A stretch of 64,000 bases of DNA from an uncultured Clostridia bacterium. Lineage in GTDB: Bacteria > Bacillota > Clostridia > Christensenellales > CAG-138. Below the pieces are notes generated by a model. The model did not search any database and was not told where the DNA came from. It saw only the letters and a list, made by a program, of their open reading frames with translations. The stretch spans positions 62,001-126,000 of the forward strand of contig CAKTYU010000003.1 in the NCBI GenBank assembly GCA_934633985.1. Direction: 5' to 3'. Positions within the stretch are counted from its first letter, which is position 1, and each line of letters starts with the position of its first letter. Made by a program: the position numbers and the translations under genes. Positions 8,045 through 17,200 of the stretch are shown piece after piece.

Positions 8045-9290
8045 GCATAATGAAGTTGGACACCTAACAAAAAAATCCATAGTGATTTTCCAGCATGGTA
8101 GAATGAAGTTCCTACACAACATCTGCCAAGGGAGGGCAATCACTATGGACTGCCAAGATTATATCACAGGGCCAGCAGAACGCAAGAAGGGACAGCACCT
8201 TCAGCGTGAAGAACGAGGGGCTATCCAACATCTCAAGTGCCAAGGCTACACAAACAGAGCCATCGCCAGAGAGATAGGTTGCTCGCCGTCTACCGTGGCA
8301 AACGAACTACGACGCGGCACACCGCCTCGTAAGAGCAATAAGGGCAGGAAACCCGGTTACTCAGCAAGGCATGGAGAGGCCGTCTACAAGGCCAACAGGA
8401 AGCATTCTCGGAAACACCATCGGATTTGCCGCTGCGCCCACTTCCTTCGTTGGGTAGTCAAGCAGTTCAAGGAACACAAGTGGTCTCTGGATTCCTGCGT
8501 TGGCTATGCCCGTCTGCATGGGCTGTTTCCAGCAGATGAGATGGTCTGCACCCGCACTCTTTACAATGAGGTCTGGGCAGGCAACCTTGACTTGTCTGTG
8601 ACGGAACTACCCGAAGCCATGAAACGCAAGCAGCACAAGGATTCCAAGCCCCGTGAACACAAGAAGAGCTTCGGCACGGACATCTCCCAGAGACCTGAGA
8701 TCGCGGCTCTGCGCATCGAGGAAGGTCATTGGGAAGGTGACGCCGTGGTCGGCAAGAGGGCCGGTAAAGAGGCTGTTGTCCTCTCCCTGTTGGAGAAGAA
8801 AACGGAGAACTATATTGCCATCCGGATTCCCGGCAAGGATGCAGACTCCGTTCTGAACGCCATGCAGTCACTCAGGGAAGAATTCGGAGACAAGTTCTCA
8901 CAGGTCTTCAAGACCATTACCGTGGACAACGGCTCGGAGTTCTCTGCGTTCAGTCAGGTCGAGAACTGGGGCTGTGCAGTCTACTTTGCACATCCCTATA
9001 CTTCGTGGGAACGTCCCCAAAACGAGCGTCACAATGGGCTGTTCCGAGCCTTCGTGCCCAAGGGTGCCTCCATTGAATCCTTCTCTCCAGAGTACATCTT
9101 GTCTGCTGCTGATGAGCTGAACGGACGCCCTCGCAAGAAGCTGGGCTACCGCACCCCGGAGGAACTGTTTGCAGCCTTTCTTGATGCTGTCTACGCAGCC
9201 TGACGGTTGCGACATCCTCGCCCCCGGACAGAGCCTGCGGCTCCATCCGCGGCCGAGGCTATCTACCACGGGTGTCCAAATTGTTATTGC
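8045..9290 (+). mobile_element. IS30-family insertion sequence
   Basis: A single transposase gene flanked by imperfect terminal inverted repeats. The left end at 8045-8064 contains AGTTGGACACC; the right end at 9271-9290 reads, on the opposite strand, AATTTGGACACC, with about 15 of 20 positions matching between ends. Outer boundaries are approximate because no clear target duplication could be fixed. The right end also forms a hairpin (CAAATTG at 9277-9283 with CAATTTG at 9290-9296). The element lies immediately beyond the hairpin array and seems intact, so it may be active or recently arrived. Confidence 0.8.
8145..9203 (+). CDS. IS30-family DDE transposase
   Basis: A 352-residue protein of normal length for the family. 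The N-terminal helix-turn-helix ('NRAIAREIGCSPSTVANELRR', about 40-60) is typical of IS30. The catalytic RNase-H-fold domain has the DDE triad: D199 in 'EGDAVVGK', D261 in 'TVDNGSEF' and E294 in 'RPQNERHNG'. It catalyses cut-and-circle transposition of the surrounding element. Start chosen at 8145 because GGAGGG lies 8 nt upstream; a longer frame begins at 8043 inside the terminal repeat and is not credible. It is the only gene in the element. Confidence 0.95.
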   Translation: MDCQDYITGPAERKKGQHLQREERGAIQHLKCQGYTNRAIAREIGCSPSTVANELRRGTPPRKSNKGRKPGYSARHGEAVYKANRKHSRKHHRICRCAHFLRWVVKQFKEHKWSLDSCVGYARLHGLFPADEMVCTRTLYNEVWAGNLDLSVTELPEAMKRKQHKDSKPREHKKSFGTDISQRPEIAALRIEEGHWEGDAVVGKRAGKEAVVLSLLEKKTENYIAIRIPGKDADSVLNAMQSLREEFGDKFSQVFKTITVDNGSEFSAFSQVENWGCAVYFAHPYTSWERPQNERHNGLFRAFVPKGASIESFSPEYILSAADELNGRPRKKLGYRTPEELFAAFLDAVYAA

Positions 9291-9379
9291 AATTTGCGCC
9301 TTTATATAATTAATCGCGCTAGCACTACTAAAATACTACTATGCTCTTTAAAAAATAAGTAGTGACAGTACCGCGCCAC

Positions 9380-10504
9380 CTACTTAATATACTCGGTCAT
9401 CAAACGTTTATGATATTCGTCTTCAAATTCTGAAAGCCGGTTTATAAAGGATGGAACGAAATATTTTATACTGTCGATAGAATAAGGGGCGACAAGATAG
9501 TCGCGGCAGGCTTCATTTTTAGTATAAAAAGCTCTACGATCATTACTGTAATACAGCTTAATGTGGCAACAAAAGGCTGCCTCGTCTGGCGATGGTGCTT
9601 CAGCTATAGTATCTCCGTTTTCAATTTCTGAGTAATAATCAAAATACACTCTTTTATACAATTCCAACGAAATGTAATTATTTTCGCCTGTGCCACAAAG
9701 CTGCGGAGCTGACACATAAAAGTTCTCACCCATATATACTTGTTCCGCTACTGGACCCGTTTCGTAATATGTGTCGGTATAGGATAAATCGATATTGCCG
9801 GTAGCTGCGTTTAACCACAGGCAATTTGTATATTGAGAAAATATAAGCCACTGATTGCCGTTATAGCTGAAGCTTCCCAAATGCCAACCCATTACTGCAT
9901 TCTTTGCCGAATAACCGGATGGCTCCCCTTCAAATATAACAGCAAAACCATAATTTCTGAAGTATTTCAAAATGAGACAGATCTTGTTATGGGACGGAAC
10001 CTCAGTGATATAGATGCTATGCAGGGTATCATAAGATTCAAGCTTTTGTATCTGTTCGATGCCTTCTATACCGGCATTTGAAAGGAAACTGATAACGTCA
10101 AAGCTGTTATCATCATAATAATTATTCTGAACTGAATCGGCAATATCCCTTATTTCCTCAATGGCATAACTCCTGCTTCGAAGTCCGTATGTTTTTTCGC
10201 TGTTCTGGTTTTCGATATAATAGCAGAAGTTGCTGTCCGCAGGGTAAATGTCTTCCGTATGGGAAGACAACACATAGCTGTATTTGGACATCACGCTTGC
10301 GTCGGCAGGGATAAAGCCTTCCTCTCCGATATTTTGTGTTTCGGATGGTATGGAAGAAATATACATACTATCCTGTGATTCCTCATTAGGCAATGACGGG
10401 AAAGCGGGTGTAGGTATTGGGTTATTGGCTTGAGCATCAATTACAGTCTGAGAAACGCACCCGCACAGCATGAGGCAGCAGAGGATAGCTATCAAAAGGC
10501 GCAT
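9380..10504 (-). CDS. Lipoprotein of unknown function
   Basis: A 374-residue protein with a lipoprotein signal peptide: a short basic start, a hydrophobic stretch and lipobox 'LCGC' with the lipidated cysteine at 16. After a Pro/Ser-rich linker (about 25-60) the mature part is rich in Tyr, Asp and Ser with no domain I recognise. The first ATG of the longer frame (10582) is rejected because GGGAGG stands just upstream of 10504. Its signal peptide is nearly the same as that of the lipoprotein at 11687-13027 (shared 'LLCCLML'), so the two are probably paralogous secretion-wise or recently related. It is divergent from the hydrolase gene at 10691. A role as an inhibitor or partner of that hydrolase is only a positional inference. 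Confidence 0.8.
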   Translation of the reverse strand: MRLLIAILCCLMLCGCVSQTVIDAQANNPIPTPAFPSLPNEESQDSMYISSIPSETQNIGEEGFIPADASVMSKYSYVLSSHTEDIYPADSNFCYYIENQNSEKTYGLRSRSYAIEEIRDIADSVQNNYYDDNSFDVISFLSNAGIEGIEQIQKLESYDTLHSIYITEVPSHNKICLILKYFRNYGFAVIFEGEPSGYSAKNAVMGWHLGSFSYNGNQWLIFSQYTNCLWLNAATGNIDLSYTDTYYETGPVAEQVYMGENFYVSAPQLCGTGENNYISLELYKRVYFDYYSEIENGDTIAEAPSPDEAAFCCHIKLYYSNDRRAFYTKNEACRDYLVAPYSIDSIKYFVPSFINRLSEFEDEYHKRLMTEYIK

Positions 10505-10632
10505 GGTAAGACCTCCCGCAAAATAGTAAGTATAGTATAGCATGAATATGTGAATAAACTTAAAACCAAAGTTTGTCATCAAAAAAGGCTAATGGCTCCA
10601 TTATGTCACTTTAAACGAAAGATACAATGCTT

Positions 10633-10664
10633 TACTATTTGTGATTAAGGGATCCCAAATAGTA
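10633..10664. promoter_or_regulatory. Inverted repeat upstream of the hydrolase gene
   Basis: A 9-bp perfect inverted repeat (10633-10641 with 10656-10664) with a 14-bp spacer. It is flanked by two copies of AAACGAAAG (10613-10621 and 10670-10678), the second serving as ribosome-site region of the gene at 10691. It could be an operator or a leader hairpin. Confidence 0.45.
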
Positions 10665-10690
10665 AATTCAAACGAAAGGAATACGAAAAA

Positions 10691-11641
10691 ATGTCTGTTG
10701 TTTCTGTTGAACAGATGAATAACGGTGGAACCCTCCATCAAGGTGATACTGGAACCGCAGTAACTCAGCTGAAAAAGTATCTAAATACAGCTGGTTATAC
10801 TGTTTCGTCCTCTGGTAATTCTTATGATGCCACAACGGTAAATAAGGTTAAATCTTTCCAGAATGATTATGGGGCTATTGTTGATGGCATTGTAGGCAAT
10901 AAGTCTTGGATGCTTTTGAAAAAGTTTTATGATTCATATACCAATCCCGTTTCAATCAACAGCGGGCCAAATTACAAATATGGTCCAAATGCACCAATGG
11001 TATCTGATATTAAAACCTTTCAGACTAACCTTTCAAATATTGGTTATACTGCCATTGGCACAGCAGATGGAATATTCGGCAAAGCTACTTTAAAAGCAGT
11101 TCTCCAGTTTCAGCTTCAAAATGATATGAGCATAGATGGCATTGCCGGAAGCTCAACAAGGCAGAAAGCAGCAACAATATCCGCTTATGCTGATAACCGT
11201 AAAAACTGGGGAAAACCTTACATCGGCTACAAATGCGCCGATAAGAAGGCATCTATGTCTGAATCAGAAGTAGTTGCAAGGTGTATCTATGGAGAATCAG
11301 ATAGCAGCACTACTGGTCAAAAGGCTGTTGCTCAAATTATTGCTAATCGAGTTCGTTTGAGCGGCTATCCCAATACGGTTAAGGATGTGGTTTTTCAGAA
11401 CAGTTCTCAGTTTACTTCCATGTATAAGACTAATGGCGAAACAACTGCTCCTAGAAGGACATCTACGAAATGGGCTAATGCTATTTCAGTAATAGGCTCT
11501 GCTTTCTCTTCAAGTAAAACGTACCATTCGGAGTTACGTAGTGGCAACTATACGAATTTCAAGTCATCTGAAGCGGGTATTCCGAGTGGGGCAACCCCCT
11601 ATCCGGGGAATCCTATTGGCGGTAACTATTTTTATAAATAA
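10691..11641 (+). CDS. Peptidoglycan-binding cell wall hydrolase with SleB/CwlJ-type domain
   Basis: A 316-residue protein. Two PG_binding_1 domains (about 10-80 and 95-160; 'VDGIVGNKSW', 'IDGIAGSSTRQ') precede a C-terminal hydrolase_2 (SleB/CwlJ-like) domain at about 190-315 ('VARCIYGESDSSTTGQKAVA' carries the expected catalytic glutamate). The family cleaves peptidoglycan, classically spore cortex. There is no signal peptide or membrane segment, so export would need a holin, cell lysis or engulfment-type location. The domain set repeats in miniature what is found in the 1410-aa protein at 14286. It converges on a lipoprotein gene with a shared terminator. Confidence 0.88.
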   Translation: MSVVSVEQMNNGGTLHQGDTGTAVTQLKKYLNTAGYTVSSSGNSYDATTVNKVKSFQNDYGAIVDGIVGNKSWMLLKKFYDSYTNPVSINSGPNYKYGPNAPMVSDIKTFQTNLSNIGYTAIGTADGIFGKATLKAVLQFQLQNDMSIDGIAGSSTRQKAATISAYADNRKNWGKPYIGYKCADKKASMSESEVVARCIYGESDSSTTGQKAVAQIIANRVRLSGYPNTVKDVVFQNSSQFTSMYKTNGETTAPRRTSTKWANAISVIGSAFSSSKTYHSELRSGNYTNFKSSEAGIPSGATPYPGNPIGGNYFYK

Positions 11642-11649
11642 ATAACCAA

Positions 11650-11679
11650 CAGTGCAGAGCACAAAGCTCTGCACTGTTT
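11650..11679. terminator. Terminator between convergent genes
   Basis: An 11-bp perfect stem (11650-11660 with 11666-11676), loop ACAAA, then TTT. It lies between the stop codons of the hydrolase gene and the opposing lipoprotein gene and probably serves both. Confidence 0.8.
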
Positions 11680-11686
11680 CCCCATA

Positions 11687-13027
11687 TTAATCAAAATAAA
11701 GCTCGAGGCTCCGAAGATCATCGGCCGGCTCCGAATCGGCATTTCGATAATAAACTGTTATATAGTGCGGCGCAGCTTCGCCCATTATGGCAGCGCTTTC
11801 AATGCTGTAAAGCTCCATGATAGCGCAATTTGAGCGCAGCGACCCTATCAGTAGCTCACGCCATTCGTCGTTTGTATGCCCCGCCGGAAGGACGCCCCAT
11901 TGAGACGCAAATGGCCAGCCGCTGTATATGAGCAACTCCAAGGCCGGGACGCCGTCCTTAATATCGAATACGCTGACCCATTTATCTCCCATGGTCGTAT
12001 TGTGGTCAACCTGAACTATGACTTCCTCAACGCCGTCGTTATCGATATCTGCAAAATCGGCTGTGAGCCAAACCCCATCATACGGCAGACAAGGTATATC
12101 AATATCCACTTCTTTCCCGCCGGAATCCTTAAAGCGAAGCGCCGGTTCATTATCAGAGAGCCTGACCAGCGTTGCCAATATACGGCCGGATACCCCGTCA
12201 TATATCAGATGAGCATCGGATTTGGCGTCGCTCGGGCGGGCATAAATCGTGTTCGAGCCGGCTTTGGCGCTGTGAGAAGCCTGAGACACCATGGTAGGCA
12301 TAGTTCCGCCGTGTTCATTGCCGTCAAGCTCCGGGAACACCCTGCTCCACGTCACCCGTTTTACGGCCCAGCCCTGACCGGTGAACGCACAATCCACATA
12401 CCATGAGCTGTCGTAGTTTGAAGTGGCTAAATCATACTGCCTTACGCGCAGCAGGGGTCTATCGTCATCCCCGCGGACTATCTGTGCCCCAAGGCAATTA
12501 TCATTGATATCTTTAAATTGACTTAAATAATCGGTTTTATCCGGCAGGTCGGATATATCCGGAAAAATGTAATCCAGCGGCAGCTCAACTAATTTATCAT
12601 TTTCAACCTTGAAAATATGTATTTCTCTGCTGGGGCCGCTGCTTCCGGCAAAAGCCAGCTGTATTAACATTTCATCCTTGCCGTCACCGTCAAAATCGCA
12701 AACTGGCACATCGGCCGGTTCAAGGCTGTCACGTCCTGTTTCATGGTCAACGAACCACCACCATCCGGGCATTTCTTCTTCTAAGGTTTTTCCTCTTCCG
12801 CGGGTAACTGTCAGCTTTGCATAGTCCTTATCCACTATCGACAATGCCGCAGCGTCCTCAATACCGTCTCCATCAAAGTCAATGATCTTTCCGTCAGCCG
12901 GTTTTTCAGTATCCCGCTCCGCCATATCCTCTGCTTCAACCTTATCGGCAGCAGGCAAGGACGCACTATGCTGACAGCCGGACAGCATAAGGCAGCAAAG
13001 CAATGCAATAAAAACCCTCATTCTCAT
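11687..13027 (-). CDS. VCBS/FG-GAP-like lipoprotein
   Basis: A 446-residue lipoprotein with lipobox 'LSGC' (cysteine 18). Several Asp-rich calcium-loop-like motifs of the FG-GAP/VCBS type follow: 'DFDGDGIEDAAAL' (about 49-61), 'DFDGDGKDEMLIQ' (about 112) and 'DIDNDGVEEVIV' (about 335). In known families these build beta-propeller blades that bind ligands or Ca2+ at the cell surface. Start at 13027 is supported by GGAGGTC 3 nt upstream. The signal peptide closely resembles that of the 9380-10504 lipoprotein, and the Asp-rich motifs recur in the 18570-20201 lipoprotein. It converges with the upstream hydrolase gene. Ligand unknown. Confidence 0.82.
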   Translation of the reverse strand: MRMRVFIALLCCLMLSGCQHSASLPAADKVEAEDMAERDTEKPADGKIIDFDGDGIEDAAALSIVDKDYAKLTVTRGRGKTLEEEMPGWWWFVDHETGRDSLEPADVPVCDFDGDGKDEMLIQLAFAGSSGPSREIHIFKVENDKLVELPLDYIFPDISDLPDKTDYLSQFKDINDNCLGAQIVRGDDDRPLLRVRQYDLATSNYDSSWYVDCAFTGQGWAVKRVTWSRVFPELDGNEHGGTMPTMVSQASHSAKAGSNTIYARPSDAKSDAHLIYDGVSGRILATLVRLSDNEPALRFKDSGGKEVDIDIPCLPYDGVWLTADFADIDNDGVEEVIVQVDHNTTMGDKWVSVFDIKDGVPALELLIYSGWPFASQWGVLPAGHTNDEWRELLIGSLRSNCAIMELYSIESAAIMGEAAPHYITVYYRNADSEPADDLRSLELYFD

Positions 13028-13133
13028 GTTGACCTCCTGCGCAGCTTTATTGTTTTATTATATATTGCCTTTCAAATTATGTCACGTTCATCCGCCATAA
13101 GTAAAATAAAATTAACATTTTGCAGAATAATAA

Positions 13134-13160
13134 AAAGCGCTGCGCCGATAGAGGCGCAGC
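13134..13160 (-). terminator. Terminator of the holin transcript
   Basis: An 8-bp stem (13139-13146 with 13153-13160). On the minus strand it is followed by TTTTT, about 95 bp after the holin-like gene's stop. Confidence 0.75.
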
Positions 13161-13255
13161 TATATATATAATCTTCCGGCCCCACCCCTGCCACTATAAA
13201 ATGAAGATATTACCCGTCGGCTGTTTTGCGGCTCCTATCCGACAACACTTACTAT

Positions 13256-13540
13256 TTACTTTTTCTTCTGGAATCCGCTTTCGTGTACCCCTAACTGCGC
13301 CTGCTTGTAGAGTTGATTCCCCAACACCGAGATTCCGCAGGACAGCACTCCTTGAATAGTTGAACGGATACTCCAATCTATAAGCACATTGGCTGACAGT
13401 ATTGCCGCCGCTAAGAGTATCCAAGGTATCGTCCAATCTTCGACCTTGGGCGTTGCTTTAAGGAAAATACCTATAACATACAGCGCCACAGCGAGAGGCA
13501 CGAGAGCTTGATCTATCTGTGCCGTAATCTCAAAATCCAA
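13256..13540 (-). CDS. Holin-like small membrane protein
   Basis: A 94-residue protein with two to three hydrophobic segments (about 12-27, 38-55 and 62-77) separated by 'KATPKVEDWTIP' and a charged C-terminus ending in KKK. This matches small Firmicute phage holins, which form membrane pores that release endolysins. The start codon is TTG, directly abutting the TAA of the upstream gene, with AGAGGTG 6 nt before it, so the two genes are translationally coupled. It is the only obvious membrane-pore gene near two signal-peptide-less peptidoglycan hydrolases, which suggests it releases them (inference). Confidence 0.72.
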   Translation of the reverse strand: MDFEITAQIDQALVPLAVALYVIGIFLKATPKVEDWTIPWILLAAAILSANVLIDWSIRSTIQGVLSCGISVLGNQLYKQAQLGVHESGFQKKK

Positions 13541-13948
13541 TTACTTCACCTCTTCTGTTTCATTTCGATATAAATGATTGATTTGGTTCAAACACGCAAC
13601 AATACGTTCAACAGCCTTGGCTTGAATGCGTTTCAAAGTACGCTCTGACCTTCCGTTCATGATTCCCCACATCTTTTCATGCTCAACAATGGTTTTTGCC
13701 CAGTCGAGTCCATTTACAAGATGAGTTTGCACTAAGAAGCGTTCCTCCGTTGGAAGAATTTTCAACCACCCTTCGACAGTAGTTTTCTTTGTTAAAAGAG
13801 CGGCATACTGAGCATGCAATTCTTCAGTACAACTATCTGGAGTTTTATAATCGGTTTGCTGTTCAAGGATGTTCTTGATTATTTCCACCTTTGCACATGT
13901 CTGCCTGTGGCTTCTCAAGTCATTTATTACATCTGCGGTTGACCACAT
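13541..13948 (-). CDS. Phage-type small helix-turn-helix regulator
   Basis: A 135-residue charged protein with a C-terminal helix-turn-helix-like segment ('RSERTLKRIQAKAVERIVA', about 105-123) of the sort seen in ArpU/RinA-like phage late regulators and sigma region 4 proteins. No catalytic motif. GGAGG lies 8 nt before the ATG, and its stop abuts the TTG start of the holin gene. It may count cells/phages or activate the neighbouring lysis genes; this is inference. The exact family is uncertain. Confidence 0.55.
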   Translation of the reverse strand: MWSTADVINDLRSHRQTCAKVEIIKNILEQQTDYKTPDSCTEELHAQYAALLTKKTTVEGWLKILPTEERFLVQTHLVNGLDWAKTIVEHEKMWGIMNGRSERTLKRIQAKAVERIVACLNQINHLYRNETEEVK

Positions 13949-14285
13949 TTTGTTTTCCTCCTTTGTTCAATCATAGCAATCGTTTGTGGTTAAGAACAGT
14001 GACAGTTCGGTACCACTGGATTCTCTGATCGAAAAAGAATAAGGACATTGAATTGAAATTAAATACCGGTCACTGTTCAGCAACAGGAATACGGTCTGTG
14101 CTAATTCTATTCACTCATGCAAATCACCTCACAAAAATAGAAAATAAACTGCATTGGTATCCCTTTTGGTTCACAAATGCCAACCAAGCAATAGGCATAG
14201 ATTTGTCACTGTTTTTCTATTGTCTTGTTATCTAAAATTGAAATCAGAGATGGCCGTCTACTTTTTTATTTAGGAGATACTTCTA
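13949..14285. other. Intergenic region between divergent lysis-type genes
   Basis: 337 bp, AT-rich, with no convincing gene (a 60-codon frame at 14053 has no ribosome site). It contains a 10-bp inverted repeat, GAACAGTGAC at 13994-14003 with GTCACTGTTC at 14069-14078, which could be a regulator site for the divergent holin operon and giant hydrolase gene. AGGAGA at 14273 is the ribosome site of the latter. Confidence 0.5.
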
Positions 14286-17200
14286 ATGGCAAATGAAGGT
14301 GTAACAATTGAAATGGTGCGAGCGGGAACCGCAGTACTGAAGCGCGATACCACAAACACTTATAATGCGGCGGTGTATTACGTCCAAGGCCTGCTCAATG
14401 CTGCCGGTTATAATTGCGGTACCCCGGATGGTAAATTTGGCAGTGGCACACGCACCCAGGTTAAAGCATTTCAGACCGCACGTGGGCTTACATCAGATGG
14501 CATAGTTGGCAGAACAACACTTGCCGCGTTGGAAGGCATACCAGTAATAGGACCCAACTACGGCGTCACACTTAACGATGTACGCAACGGAATCAAGACC
14601 CTCTCATATGATACAACGAATACTCCCAGCGATGCGGTTGAGTATGTACAAGGCAAACTTAACGACTCCGGCTTCAACAACGGCACTCCAGATGGCAAGT
14701 TCGGTACGGGAACAAAAAATGCAGTAATAGCATTTCAGACCAAAAATAACATCACCGCCGACGGCGTTGTTAACAATACTACCCTTTCGCTTCTTGAAGG
14801 AACCTCCGGCGTGGGCTATAATGGCGGAATCACTCTTGAACAGGTGCGTAACGGCAGCGCATATCTTAAATATGATATTAAAACCGTTAGCGATGCTGTA
14901 TCAGGCATCCAGTTGATGCTAAACGAGCAGGGATATAGCTGTGGACGCCCGGATGGTAAATTCGGCAGCGGAACAGTAACTGCAGTGCGCGCATTCCAAA
15001 CCGCATATAACCTTACTTCCGACGGCATTATAGGGTCTGGTACCCTGGCTAAAATTGAGCAGAACGTAGAGAATCCCGTAGGCCCTAATAATGGAGTAAC
15101 CATAGAACAGGTGCGGTCTGGTAACGCGATTTTGAAGTACGATCTTATTACTCGAAGTGAAGCTGTGGCATATATACAGGAACTTCTTAATAAGGGCTTC
15201 TTCAGCTGCGGTAAAGCAGACGGTATTTATGGTGGAGGCACGAGGGATTCCGTCAAAGCATTTCAGTCTGCTTGCCAGATAAAGGAGGATGGCATTGTCG
15301 GAAAAAACACTCTCGCACTGCTTGAAGATGAATCAGCTGAATTAAGTGGCCCTAATGATGGCGTAACTCTTGATCAGGTTCGTTCCGGCATAAAATATCT
15401 CAAATATGATCCCATCACTCAAAGCGATGCTGTAACTTATGTGCAGGAAGCACTTGCCAACCGTGGGTATGATGTCGGTAATATCGATGGCATTTACGGC
15501 AGTGCAACTCGATATGCAGTAAAAACTTTGCAGCGAGATTTTGCACTCCAGGATGATGGTATAGTTGGCGTACAGGTCATGGCTGTCCTTGATAATCCTT
15601 CTTATGGCGTAGGCACAAATGCCACCACTTATGTAAGAAACGACAACGCACCTCCCTCTGAGCCGGTAAAGCAAATCCAGCGAAGGCTGTGGGCCTATGA
15701 TAATGCTCTTGAAGTTAGCGGCGTGTTTAATCTCGCTACTGAAAATGCTGTCAAGGCATTTCAGAATCGCAATAATTTGACTGCTACTGGCGCTGTGGAT
15801 CCCACCACTTGGCGAAAGATGTTTCCTCTTCTTCGTTCGGGCAGCAGTCTGGAGGAGGCGGTACGTGCTCTTCAGACATTGCTCACATATCAGAATTTTG
15901 TAGTTGGAGTCGATGGGAACTTTGGTTCTGCCACTAAAAACGCAGTCCGTAGCTATCAGACCATGCGCGGCCTTGACGCCGATGGCATAGCTGGACCCAA
16001 AACGTGGCTTTCCTTAACTTTAGACACACCAATCGAAGGATCTGGCGGTATAGGTACCGGTGAAACGGCTCCGTTGACCGGATTCCCTAAATATAGAGCA
16101 TCCGATTTTATCGAATTCCTCAAATCACGAGTAGGTTGCGGCTATACGCTTGGAACCTATGGACAGAAATGTACTCAGGAGCTGCTGGAACGCCGCGCAC
16201 GGCGCGACGCCGATAATTCTACGGATTATTATTTGGTAGATTGTGCACGCTGGCTTGGCTACTATGTCACGGATTGTTCTGGATTGGTGGAATGGTTCCT
16301 GCTTAAGAATGGTATCCAAAAGAACTGCGACACCAATGCATCTGGTATGTATAATCGTTGGAGCATCGAAAAATCCAACAATATGGATGATATGCCGCTT
16401 GTACCCGGTGTTGCTGTATATAAGCGCGGCGCAAGTGGCATACACCATATTGGCATATATGTTGGCAACGACCGTGTCATCGAGGCAAAGGGCGCAGCTT
16501 ACGGTGTTCTGGTAACGCAGTTTTCGGCAGATCCCAAGTGGAATTGCTGGGGCATATTTGACTGGCTGGTGCTCGATGTCGAAGAAAATCCAACCGCTAC
16601 TCCCCTGCCCGTGATGACGATTGCTACTCAGCTCAGCGGTTATCCAAGCCTTAATAACAGCACTACGGAGGGGGTGACACATAACAGGCCCTCTTCCGGA
16701 TCCATATACAAAGAAGGCTCAAAAGGTGATGAGGTAATACAAATTCAAAGGCGCTTATGGGCGTATGACAATGCAATTACAGTCAATGGAAACTTTGGCC
16801 CTGCGACAAAGGCTGCTGTACAGGCCTTTCAAACGCGGCATAGCCTTACGGTAGATGGCATTGTCGGTAAAAACACATGGGGTAAGCTATTTCCCCTGAC
16901 AACCACAGCGACGTCTAACCACCCGGAAACAATTAATGCAATAAAAGCATTGTTGGTATTCCGAGGGTATGAAGTGAATAATAGTGTATCCACCTATAAT
17001 ACTGAGCTATCCAATATCGTGAAGAGCTTCCAGACCGCAAAAGGGATCACTTCGGACGGCAAGGTCGGAGAAATGACTTGGGCGGCGCTAACAATCGGTG
17101 GAAACATAAAGCAAGGTGCAAATACAGGAATTGAATGGGATGACGTCCTTGACAATAGGGCAAAACTTGTACTTGACCCCTCAACGGTATGCAATGCTGC

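Noticed and set aside
14053..14235. 60-codon frame before the giant hydrolase
   Set aside because: No ribosome site and no recognisable features; it overlaps the inverted-repeat control region.
14301..15625. Recent tandem DNA duplication
   Set aside because: The five units are clearly related in protein but have diverged in DNA, so they are old domain repeats.
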